Positions 9,770 through 16,638 of a stretch of DNA of 64,000 bases are shown one piece after another. The position numbers and the translations under genes are program-made. Under the pieces are notes generated by a model. The model had not been told where the DNA came from and searched no databases. It saw only the letters and a program-made list of their open reading frames with translations. Position 1 is the first letter of the stretch. Each line of letters begins with the position of its first letter. Source of the stretch: Pseudomonas asgharzadehiana (GTDB lineage Bacteria > Pseudomonadota > Gammaproteobacteria > Pseudomonadales > Pseudomonadaceae); assembly GCF_019139815.1 (NCBI RefSeq), contig NZ_CP077079.1, positions 3,844,001 through 3,908,000 of the forward strand. The letters are read 5' to 3'.

Positions 9770-9873
9770 GTAATTCGACATTGATTTGGGGTAAACCGGC
9801 AGGGATGCCGGTTTAGCCGCCCCGCGCCATGAATGGCGCGTGGTGGCGGCCCCTCAAATCAATGTCGGATTAC
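9770..9873. repeat. Three-way-junction intergenic repeat
   Basis: An outer arm at 9770-9791 pairs with 9850-9873 (GTAATTCGACATTGATTTGG against GTAATCCGACATTGATTTGA in the complement). Inside it are two further hairpins: TAAACCGGCA-GGGA-TGCCGGTTTA at 9792-9815, and GCCGCC at 9816-9821 pairing with 9845-9850 around CGCGCCAT/ATGGCGCG. The result is a cloverleaf-like fold. From memory, the following 100 bases resemble a repeated intergenic element of fluorescent pseudomonads. No protein is encoded. Confidence 0.65.
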
Positions 9874-10065
9874 GGGCACACCGAGCCTGGGCGAGGTGCC
9901 GAGTGTTGGGGCAAGAGCGTTTTGCTTACTTTTGCACTTTTCAAAAGTGAGCCGCTGTAAAAGCGGAACCCATATCAGCCGTTACCGCAGCAACGGATAT
10001 GTACTCAGTCAGATCCAAAAAATAGGCGCCTGACAAGCAGCCATCGGGAGCAAGTGGGTTTGGCT
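9874..10065. other. Non-coding stretch, probable repeat continuation
   Basis: The stretch after the three-way repeat has no credible gene. It contains short stem sequences (CTTTTGCACTTTTCAAAAG near 9930-9950, GCCGCTGTAAAAGCGG near 9952-9967) and leads into an IS110 transposase remnant. The plus-strand frame 9833-10033 has no domain and reads through the hairpins. Confidence 0.5.
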
Positions 10066-10182
10066 ATGTTTTCCTATTCACCAGGCATTGATGTTTCCAA
10101 GGACAGCCTTGAAGCTCGAGTTCATCAGGTTGACGTTGGGGTAAATTGCGCTAACGGTAAGCGGGTGGTGAATACGCCTTGA
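10066..10182 (+). pseudogene. IS110-family transposase N-terminal remnant
   Basis: A 38-codon frame begins MFSYSPGIDVSKDSLEARVH, the start of the DEDD domain of IS110-family transposases (GIDVSK is the hallmark containing the first catalytic aspartate). It stops at VVNTP, where an intact transposase would run for about 300 residues more. GGGAG lies upstream of the ATG. A second fragment of the same family, in the same orientation, lies at 16313-16442. Confidence 0.7.
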
Positions 10183-10565
10183 CGAGGCCTTAAACGCGTC
10201 TGTTTGTCTGTTTGGTTGTCGGTTAACATCGCACTACGAAATCCATTAAGTAAGCGTCCGGCAGACACACCTTGACCACACCATTCTCCCCCGTGCTCCT
10301 CAAAACCACGCTCATTTGCAAGGCTTTAGTAAGCGCTTGGTTAAGTCACCGTGGTTCGGAATTCGCGCTTAGAAAACTCAATAGATAGTGAAGTGGGACG
10401 CCTCAGACCTCGGCAGATGGTGCGGATAAGATAAAGATTCGGTCGTCTTGGATTACCAGACCCATTCTCCGCGCCTTAGCTTCGGTTATCAGCGCCCATT
10501 ATCAGACTGAGGAGCTTTTTAGCGGGTCAACTCCGAGCGCGAGAACGTTCGTTCAGCTACTGCCC
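10183..10565. other. Non-coding stretch after IS110 remnant
   Basis: I see no gene, strong hairpin or recognisable repeat here. It is probably debris from rearrangement between the IS110 fragment and the NmrA-type gene. Confidence 0.4.
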
Positions 10566-11513
10566 TTATGCTGATGAGGTTGCCAGATTTGCACGGGCCC
10601 ACTCCTCAGCGGTCGTGACTTGAGTCGACTGCTGCGCGTTGAAAGTGCCTGCTTTAGGCCAGGCCACGCCTCTGCCCTGGGCGAACACAGCGCGGTACTT
10701 CTTGATGTGATGCGTTGGGTCTCTCTCCAATTCTTGGAGCAAGTACGGAACAGTCCACACGTTACGTTTGAACGGGCGACCCAGTACACGTTCGAGGAGG
10801 CTCGCAACCTCTCCGTACGTCACTGTATCTCCCGAGAGGTACACAATCTGATCGCGGAAGCGAGGTTCGAAGAAAACAATTTCCGCTGTCAACGCACCAA
10901 TGTCTTCTGGAGTCGTGAGCGTCACGCTGGTCTCAAGACTGCCTAGCGCGTTCACGGTATCGTTTTCGAAGTCAACCACCTCGAATACTGGCTCGAATAG
11001 AAAGCTGGTGAACATACCCGTCGAGATGATTACCCATTCAGTTTTATCCTGGGCGCGAAGCAATTCGCGTACATCAAGCTGAGCATCGAACAGATCTTGA
11101 GGACTGCCCCGACCGATTACCTCGAAGTCGACACCAAACTGCCAAGGAAAGTAGCGCTTCACACCGGACTTGAGAGCTGCTGTAGCCAGCTTCATCGGGG
11201 TTTCCCGGCCTGCAACCATGCCTGCGCAGCCTATTACGGTATCGAACCGTGCGAACACTTCAGCCAACTGATCGATTGAATTATTCACGAGATCTGCGGC
11301 CACCATCTGGATGCCAAGATCTCGAAGCTCATCGATTTCGACCTTTTTCTCGGGCACCTGAGTGTTGATGGTCGAATCCCTGAGCAGGACGCTGATTGTG
11401 GAGCCGGGCGCGCGCTTTGCTACTCGCGCAAGATTGCGCAGAACCGGCAGCCCAAGCTCACCGGCGCCTAGAACGAGAATGGATTGGGGGGAAAGCTGGG
11501 TCACTTCGGTCAT
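10566..11513 (-). CDS. NmrA/isoflavone-reductase-like NAD(P) oxidoreductase
   Basis: A 315-residue atypical short-chain dehydrogenase. The N-terminal dinucleotide loop reads ILVLGAGELGLPVLRNLA, and KSGVKRYFPWQFGVDFE in the middle is typical of the NmrA / aromatic alcohol reductase branch. ATG 11513 is the start, with AGGAG four to five bases upstream; the longer frame to 11702 crosses the divergent regulator and is rejected. It is divergent from an HxlR-type regulator, which probably controls it in response to a reactive compound. The location between mobile-element remnants suggests acquisition by transfer. Confidence 0.83.
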   Translation of the reverse strand: MTEVTQLSPQSILVLGAGELGLPVLRNLARVAKRAPGSTISVLLRDSTINTQVPEKKVEIDELRDLGIQMVAADLVNNSIDQLAEVFARFDTVIGCAGMVAGRETPMKLATAALKSGVKRYFPWQFGVDFEVIGRGSPQDLFDAQLDVRELLRAQDKTEWVIISTGMFTSFLFEPVFEVVDFENDTVNALGSLETSVTLTTPEDIGALTAEIVFFEPRFRDQIVYLSGDTVTYGEVASLLERVLGRPFKRNVWTVPYLLQELERDPTHHIKKYRAVFAQGRGVAWPKAGTFNAQQSTQVTTAEEWARANLATSSA

Positions 11514-11530
11514 GATTTCTCCTGAGACCT

Positions 11531-11571
11531 GTTGCCTGTAAGATGAACAAATGCTTGCACGATTAGGCAAC
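11531..11571. promoter_or_regulatory. Possible operator between divergent genes
   Basis: GTTGCCT at 11531-11537 and AGGCAAC at 11565-11571 form a perfect seven-base inverted repeat, 27 bases apart, in the gap shared by the NmrA-type and HxlR-type genes. It may be a regulator site; the spacing is long for one dimer, so this is tentative. Confidence 0.25.
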
Positions 11572-11591
11572 GTTCGTAAGAAGGCACACCT

Positions 11592-12068
11592 GTGATACCA
11601 GAGAATGAAATGACCGATCAGGAGGCTCTCAGCCAGGCAGAAACAATTTGCCGAACGCTTAGAGAAGACGATGATGGCGTCAGACGAGAAGTGCTTGCTC
11701 ACGCAGGTAGCCGCTGGTCGTTAGGTATTCTGCATGCCCTGGGGGTTTACGGCACGATGCGCCATGCCGAAATAAAAAGGCAGATGACTGGGGTGACTCA
11801 GCGGATGTTAACCAAGACGCTACGCTCCATGGAGCGGGATGGGCTAGTGGTTCGGCGGGAGTTCGGTGAGATTCCGCCACGTGTCGAGTATGAGCTGACG
11901 CCGCTGGGTATGGGACTGTTGATCCGCATGTCACCTATCTGGACTTGGGTTGTCGAGAACGTTGAGGATTTCCGCAAGGCGCGGCGTATTTTCGACAGTC
12001 AGGATGACAAAAAACCCGCATGGCAAATACCTCCATCGACACCATTAGATTCAGACGCGTCGGACTGA
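11592..12068 (+). CDS. HxlR-family transcriptional regulator
   Basis: A 158-residue winged-helix regulator. The HxlR pattern is clear: RWSLGILHALGVYGTMRHAE, then the recognition region GVTQRMLTKTLRSMERDGLV and the wing RVEYELTPLG. One cysteine near residue 20 (ETICRTL) could sense thiol-reactive or quinone compounds, as in the YodB subgroup. GTG 11592 has AAGAAGG upstream; ATG 11610 is an alternative. The gene is divergent from the NmrA-type oxidoreductase, its likely target. Its stop lies 17 bases before the IS66 transposase stop codon. Confidence 0.85.
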   Translation: MIPENEMTDQEALSQAETICRTLREDDDGVRREVLAHAGSRWSLGILHALGVYGTMRHAEIKRQMTGVTQRMLTKTLRSMERDGLVVRREFGEIPPRVEYELTPLGMGLLIRMSPIWTWVVENVEDFRKARRIFDSQDDKKPAWQIPPSTPLDSDASD

Positions 12069-12085
12069 ATGTAGCTCATAGCGTG

Positions 12086-13615
12086 TTAGGAGCCCTGTGC
12101 CCATTGATGCGGTAGTAATTGGTCAATTGCACTGGCCCTCTGTGTCGGCAACCGCGTCAGTACATCCTTGAGATACGCGAACGGATCATGCCCATTCATG
12201 CGTGCCGATTGAATCAAGCTCATAATTGCCGCCGCTCGTTTACCGCTGCGCAGTGATCCGGCGAAGAGCCAATTCGAACGGCCAAGGGCCCAAGGCCGGA
12301 TCGTATTTTCGACCCGATTGTTGTCGATGGGCACAGCACCATCATTGAGGTAGCGCGTCAGCGCTACCCAGCGTTTCAGGCTGTAATCCAGAGCCTTGGC
12401 TGTGGCCGAGCCCTCGGGCACAAGTTCGCGCTGAGCCAGCATCCACTCATGCAACTTCTCCGCGATAGGAATCGCCATTTCTTGACGTAATCGCCAGCGA
12501 TCTTCATCGCTCATCTCTTTGGCCTTTCGTTCAACCTCGTATAGGCCGCCGATTGAGTGCAGCGCCTGTTCGGCCAGTTGGCTTTTGTTCGCCACATGCA
12601 GGTCGAAGAACTTGCGGCGAGCATGGGCCATGCAGCCGATTTCGGTGATGCGCCCTTCGAAGCCGGCCTTGTAGCCTGCGAAGCCATCGCAGACCAGCTT
12701 GCCGTTCCAAGTGCCCAGGAAGTTGCGCGCATGTTCGCCAGCACGGCTCGGGCTGAAGTCGTAGACTACCGCCTTCAGTGCCGAGAATGGTGTCGTGCAG
12801 TAGGCCCAGACATACGCTCGGTGCGTTTTCTTTTCACCCGGTGCCAGCATCTGCACGGGTGTTTCATCGGCATGGACGACTCGCTGGGCCAGCACTGCCT
12901 CGCGCAGTGCTTCCACGAGCGGTTGCAGTTGTACGCCGGTTTGACCCACCCACTGCGCCAGTGTCGAACGGGCGATGGGCAGCCCGGCGCGGCCGAAGAT
13001 TTTCTCTTGGCGATACAGCGGCAGATGGTCGGCGAACTTGGCCACCATGATGTGGGCCAGCAGGCCTGCGGTCGGGACGCCTTTGTCGATGACGTGCGCC
13101 GGTACCGGCGCCTGGATTAGCGTTTCACACTGCTCGCAGGCCCACTTTCCACGGATGTGACGCTCGACGGTGAATACGCCGGGCGTGTAGTCGAGCTTTT
13201 CGCTGGCGTCTTCGCCGATGCGCTTGAGGGCGCAGCCGCACTGGCAGTGGCTGTTGTCCGGTTCGTGATGGATCAGTGTGCGAGGAAACTGCGGTGGCAG
13301 CGGTGCGCGCTTGGGTTGCTGGCGCACTTTGGCTTCGACAGGTGCCGGTTGCAGCGCCTCAAGTTCGGCTTCGATAGCGGCGATATCCGTATCGATCAAG
13401 TCGTCGAGCAGGCTGGCTTGATCCGGGCTCAACTGCTCGCTGCGCTTGGCAAACTTGAAGCGTTTGAGCAGCGCGATCTCGTGGGCCAGTTTCTCGTTGA
13501 CCGACTTGTGATGAGTGATTTGCTTGTCCATTGTCTCGACGCGCTGGATCAACTGCGCCGCCAGGGCACGCAGTTGTTCAGGGTTTAATTGATCGAGATT
13601 TGGATGCAAAGTCAT
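12086..13615 (-). CDS. tnpC: IS66 transposase TnpC
   Basis: Full-length 509-residue IS66 transposase. An N-terminal coiled-coil/leucine-rich part (LNPEQLRALAAQLIQRVETM) is followed by a zinc-finger segment with CQCGCALKRIG and CEQC, and a DDE core with HADETPVQML, VCDGFAGYKAG and NNRVENTIRPWALG. It appears intact. A decayed relative lies at 45545-46200. Confidence 0.93.
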   Translation of the reverse strand: MTLHPNLDQLNPEQLRALAAQLIQRVETMDKQITHHKSVNEKLAHEIALLKRFKFAKRSEQLSPDQASLLDDLIDTDIAAIEAELEALQPAPVEAKVRQQPKRAPLPPQFPRTLIHHEPDNSHCQCGCALKRIGEDASEKLDYTPGVFTVERHIRGKWACEQCETLIQAPVPAHVIDKGVPTAGLLAHIMVAKFADHLPLYRQEKIFGRAGLPIARSTLAQWVGQTGVQLQPLVEALREAVLAQRVVHADETPVQMLAPGEKKTHRAYVWAYCTTPFSALKAVVYDFSPSRAGEHARNFLGTWNGKLVCDGFAGYKAGFEGRITEIGCMAHARRKFFDLHVANKSQLAEQALHSIGGLYEVERKAKEMSDEDRWRLRQEMAIPIAEKLHEWMLAQRELVPEGSATAKALDYSLKRWVALTRYLNDGAVPIDNNRVENTIRPWALGRSNWLFAGSLRSGKRAAAIMSLIQSARMNGHDPFAYLKDVLTRLPTQRASAIDQLLPHQWAQGS

Positions 13616-13696
13616 GCCGCCGATTTTGCCAGAGAGGGCTGATGGCGACGATAGACTGATGGGCCAATTGCGCTGGCAAGCACGCCATGGCAGATG

Positions 13697-14032
13697 TTAA
13701 AGCATCGAGATGATTCCGCCTGCACCGACGCGCTGCCAAGGTAAACCGAGCACCAGGGCCTGAAGTTGCTCGGCATCCAACTCAACTTCGGAGCCGTGTC
13801 GCACACCCGGCCAGAAGAAGCGTCCTTGATTCAAACGCCGGGCGGCAAGCCAAATCCCCACGCCGTCATGCACCAGCACTTTCATTCGATTGGCGCGGCG
13901 GTTGGCGAACAGATAGGCACAGTGCGGCTTCGCCGCACCGAACACCGCCACGACTCGTGCGAGCGCGGTTTCAGTGCCGGCGCGCATGTCCATGGGCTCG
14001 GTGGCGAGCCAGATGGAATCGACGCGGATCAT
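13697..14032 (-). CDS. tnpB: IS66 accessory protein TnpB
   Basis: A 111-residue IS66 Orf2 protein starting MIRVDSIWLATEPMDMRAG, with the family motif HCAYLFANRRANRMKVLVHD. ATG 14032 overlaps the tnpA stop in an ATGA arrangement. TnpB is needed for IS66 transposition in tested elements; its mechanism is unclear. Confidence 0.9.
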   Translation of the reverse strand: MIRVDSIWLATEPMDMRAGTETALARVVAVFGAAKPHCAYLFANRRANRMKVLVHDGVGIWLAARRLNQGRFFWPGVRHGSEVELDAEQLQALVLGLPWQRVGAGGIISML

Positions 14033-14361
14033 CGCAGCAGGTCTCGTAGGAAAGCAGAACACGCCGCTGCATTTTCTGCTGGCCAACTCACCACGACTAC
14101 ACCTTTTGGATGCGGCACTTCGATTCGGATCGTGGCAGGAAGGGCCTGATGCATCGGCACCGGCGGCGAAGTCTTGACCGGGATGAAGGCAGTTTGCAGT
14201 GCCAGGTTTTTCTGCGCATGCACCCGAATCCATTTATGGACGAGGTTTGCATTGAGGTTGTGGGTCAAGGCGACATTGGCAATTGAAGTGTCAGGATGGG
14301 CGCACTCAGTAATGACCTGGGCCTTGAAGGACTTGGAATAGGAACGGCGTTCTTGTGGCAT
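14029..14361 (-). CDS. tnpA: IS66 accessory protein TnpA
   Basis: A 110-residue protein with a helix-turn-helix (SYSKSFKAQVITECAHPDT, then NVALTHNLNANLVHKWIR) typical of IS66 Orf1. The start is ATG 14361 (MPQERRSYSK); the longer frame to 14397 includes part of the terminal palindrome. The C-terminal half is variable in the family. Confidence 0.87.
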   Translation of the reverse strand: MPQERRSYSKSFKAQVITECAHPDTSIANVALTHNLNANLVHKWIRVHAQKNLALQTAFIPVKTSPPVPMHQALPATIRIEVPHPKGVVVVSWPAENAAACSAFLRDLLR

Positions 14362-14386
14362 GGGCGTCCGCTTAAAAAGGCTAAAA

Positions 14387-14418
14387 ATGGTGTCCACTTA
14401 AATTTAGGTGGACACCAT
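14387..14418. repeat. Perfect palindrome at IS66 right side
   Basis: ATGGTGTCCAC at 14387-14397 pairs with GTGGACACCAT at 14408-14418 around ten AT-rich bases. It may be an IS end, or two facing ends left by a second element. Confidence 0.5.
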
Positions 14419-14459
14419 CGCCTTAACCGATGGCATCAGGAAGATGTGTTGCTCGGACG

Positions 14460-14555
14460 GTTACGGTCGAACTCGACCCCGAACAACTGCGCACACTGGC
14501 TGCGCAGTTGATGCCCAAGGTCGACACCCAAGGAGCTTTACAAAAGACGCGCTGA
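14460..14555 (+). pseudogene. IS66 TnpC N-terminal remnant, opposite strand
   Basis: This short plus-strand frame reads VTVELDPEQLRTLAAQLMPK and stops after 31 codons. It matches the start of IS66 TnpC (compare LNPEQLRALAAQLIQRVE in the intact copy), so it is a fragment of a second IS66 element in the opposite orientation. Confidence 0.55.
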
Positions 14556-14590
14556 GGAGTCTTTGTGTCTGCGTATATTCTGACTAGCAA

Positions 14591-15679
14591 CTAACTCAAC
14601 AGGAGTTCGTTTTGTTGAGTCATCTGCAAAGCAGTTTTTTCCAAATGCAGTAAAAACTCTTTCCGGGGCTGTCCTCCGCCATATCCGGCGAGTGCACCAT
14701 TTGCCGCTATGACACGGTGACAGGGGACGACAATGGATAAGCGATTGTGTCCATTTGCATTGCCCACTGCTTGGCTTGCACCTGGCTTACCGATGCCCCT
14801 AGCGATGGCACCGTAGCTTGAAATAGTTCCATAGTCGATTTTTAGAAGCTCTGCCCACACAAGCCTGTCAAAAGAGCTGCCTGGCATATAGAGCGGTACT
14901 GAAAACCTTTTTAGCTTTCCATCAAAATAAAGTTTTAATTGAACTTCGATCTGCTTGATGTAGACATGCTCACCCGGTGCGATTGAATACCCATGACGCC
15001 CACGCAGTTCGTTTAATTCAGCGGTTAGGGCCGGGCGGTCAAGAAATTCGAGGAGTACCAAACCTCGCTCCTCTGCCATGGCGATCATTGGGCCCAACGG
15101 TGTAGTCAAATGGCGATATAGCAGGAGCGACGTTTCAGCTGCCTTACCAGGGGGCATCTGAAATGTTTTTTTGAAAGCATCTCTAAAGCCACTCAATGAC
15201 TCGTACCCTAAGTCAAATGCGGTGTTATCCAGCGTTTCGCCCGAAGAAATCCGGCCTAGGGCAACACCGAGCCTTCTAGAACGGATCCATGCATGAAAAG
15301 TCATGCCAAAATTTTGTTTGAACCACCTGCGTAAGCGTAACGGATCGATACCACGCGTAGTTAGGTCAGCATCACTCCAGCGAGCGTCAGGTGATGCAGA
15401 TACAGAGGCCAGTAGCGCCTTGACCCAATCTGGCGCGCAAGCTGCGAGATCCAATGGCTTGCATCGTAAGCAAGGCCGATAACCTGCTGCCATCGCTTCG
15501 TTAGCCTGCGAAAAAAACTCTACATTCTCGGGCTTTGGCTTACGTGCACTACATGTAGGGCGGCAAAAAATACCTGTAGTTTTGACAGCAGTGAAAAAAA
15601 CGCCCTCATAGGCGGTATCACTGCATAGCATCGCATTCACCATCTCGCTTCTGGGCGGAAGAGCGTGATTGTAAGATCT
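14591..15679 (-). CDS. ada: Ada: methylphosphotriester/O6-methylguanine repair protein and regulator
   Basis: A 362-residue bifunctional Ada. The N-terminal zinc-cysteine domain shows FFTAVKTTGIFCRPTCSA and then YRPCLRC; the methyl-accepting Cys for phosphotriesters is in the first motif. An AraC-type DNA-binding part follows (FDLGYESLSGFRDAFKKTFQ). The C-terminal methyltransferase has the active-site motif IVVPCHRVIAANGALAGYGG. ATG 15679 is chosen because GAGG lies nine bases upstream. Methylated Ada activates its own gene and other alkylation-repair genes. The next gene upstream is a truncated PEP-mutase-family gene. Confidence 0.88.
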   Translation of the reverse strand, partial: RSYNHALPPRSEMVNAMLCSDTAYEGVFFTAVKTTGIFCRPTCSARKPKPENVEFFSQANEAMAAGYRPCLRCKPLDLAACAPDWVKALLASVSASPDARWSDADLTTRGIDPLRLRRWFKQNFGMTFHAWIRSRRLGVALGRISSGETLDNTAFDLGYESLSGFRDAFKKTFQMPPGKAAETSLLLYRHLTTPLGPMIAMAEERGLVLLEFLDRPALTAELNELRGRHGYSIAPGEHVYIKQIEVQLKLYFDGKLKRFSVPLYMPGSSFDRLVWAELLKIDYGTISSYGAIARGIGKPGASQAVGNANGHNRLSIVVPCHRVIAANGALAGYGGGQPRKEFLLHLEKTALQMTQQNELLLS

Positions 15680-15696
15680 CATAGACCGTAGCCTCG

Positions 15697-16014
15697 TCAT
15701 CGAATGGGTGTAAAAATCGCTTTCGAGATGCGGGAAACAGCGGCGAGGTCGTCGCAATAGCCCCCTTCGACATCGACCGTGAGGGGAACTGTAAGCACTC
15801 GAACCATTGACTCAACTGTAGTAGTCAGCAGTTTTAGGGGAAGTTGATTGCCATCTTGGTATCCATGCGCCCAAGCAACGGCGGCGCTGCTGGTCGCGAT
15901 TGCCTTACTCCCAACACTTTCGACCATACGTGCGCTGCCAGCATCGCTCACGTTGGCGAGTACCAACAAATTAGCGGGGTGAAGTTTGCGGAAAACCGCA
16001 CTTAGTGGCGTCAT
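15697..16014 (-). pseudogene. Truncated isocitrate lyase/PEP mutase family protein
   Basis: The first 85 residues match the N-terminus of the PEP mutase/isocitrate lyase superfamily: FRKLHPANLLVLANVSDAGS, then GSKAIATSSAAVAWAHGYQDG and VPLTVDVEGGY. The frame then changes to unrelated sequence and stops at residue 105, where intact members have about 250-290. The rest of the barrel, including later metal ligands, is missing. It ends 17 bases before the ada start, so a deletion probably joined the two. Confidence 0.7.
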
Positions 16015-16312
16015 TCAGTGGTACCCCGGTGAGAGAAGACAGGTGCAGATCGCGCTATCGTAAGCTGACTGCAGCGACGTCTCCACCGAGAAATCGACAG
16101 TGATTTAAGAGCTAGCGAATATAGTTTTTGCGGGTTAGGGAGGGGTGAATACCTAAGCAAAAGCGTGCTGAAAGACGTTGCCGTACACATCCAGTCATCG
16201 CAGGGATCGGATAGATGACTTCCCCGGACGCTTACCTTCGCTCAGCAGAGGGACGATAACAAAAGGCGCCTGAAAACAGCCTCCTGCGGCGAAGTAACCG
16301 GCTTTGCAGAGC
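16015..16312. other. Non-coding stretch upstream of the PEP-mutase remnant
   Basis: No gene is visible. At 16262-16281 the sequence AGGCGCCTGAAAACAGCC closely matches AGGCGCCTGACAAGCAGCC at 10023-10042, which lies upstream of the IS110 N-terminal remnant, so both spots may derive from the same element. Confidence 0.45.
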
Positions 16313-16442
16313 CATATCGACTACTTGAGCAAGGCTGTGAACGCGATAGAGCAGCTGATTCGCGAAAGCGTCAACAGGCTAGACCGCGAAAAGGTCGAAC
16401 GCCTGCTCAGTTAAGGGCATCGGGCTCATTTACGGCGGCTAG
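16313..16442 (+). pseudogene. IS110-family transposase internal remnant
   Basis: The frame reads HIDYLSKAVNAIEQLIRESV and continues to VERLLS, then stops at TAA 16412. One base out of frame it continues KGIGLIYGG. Together this matches the middle of an IS110 transposase, where a helical segment leads into the LLSIPGIG-type motif. A one-base change therefore broke an already shortened gene. Confidence 0.55.
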
Positions 16443-16490
16443 CCTAAATCGGCAGCGATGTGTGGTTGAAGGTCACACGGCTTGAGAGCT

Positions 16491-16554
16491 GTGGGAGCTT
16501 GGCTGTCTTAAAAAGCGATGCCAACGTTAGGGTCATCCAGACAGTTGCTCCCAC
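16491..16554. repeat. REPIN-like long hairpin
   Basis: GTGGGAGC at 16491-16498 pairs with GCTCCCAC at 16547-16554, and inside it CTGTCT at 16503-16508 pairs with AGACAG at 16539-16544. This is the usual layout of two facing REP units. Confidence 0.6.
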
Positions 16555-16591
16555 ATTTAGATTTCTGCCAGCTTCTCCAAGCCAGCAACTT

Positions 16592-16625
16592 GGCCTGAAC
16601 GGCACGCTAGCGTGCCATTCAGGCC
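16592..16625. terminator. Hairpin terminator of the ABC transporter operon
   Basis: GGCCTGAACGGCACGC pairs with GCGTGCCATTCAGGCC with almost no loop and one mismatch. It lies 14 bases after the stop of the last operon gene. There is no strong T-run, so it may also act by stabilising the mRNA 3' end. Confidence 0.6.
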
Positions 16626-16638
16626 TTTCCCGCCGCGT

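Larger units (their letters stand above)
12086..14418 (-). mobile_element. IS66-family insertion sequence
   Basis: All three IS66 genes are present in order on the minus strand: tnpA and tnpB (overlapping), then tnpC. The outer limits are not certain. The right side ends near a perfect 11-base palindrome at 14387-14418. I could not find a matching inverted repeat at the left side, where tnpC ends 17 bases from the HxlR gene. Confidence 0.75.

Noticed and set aside
12557..13120. Plus-strand frame of 187 codons
   Set aside because: It is the complement of the intact IS66 tnpC gene.
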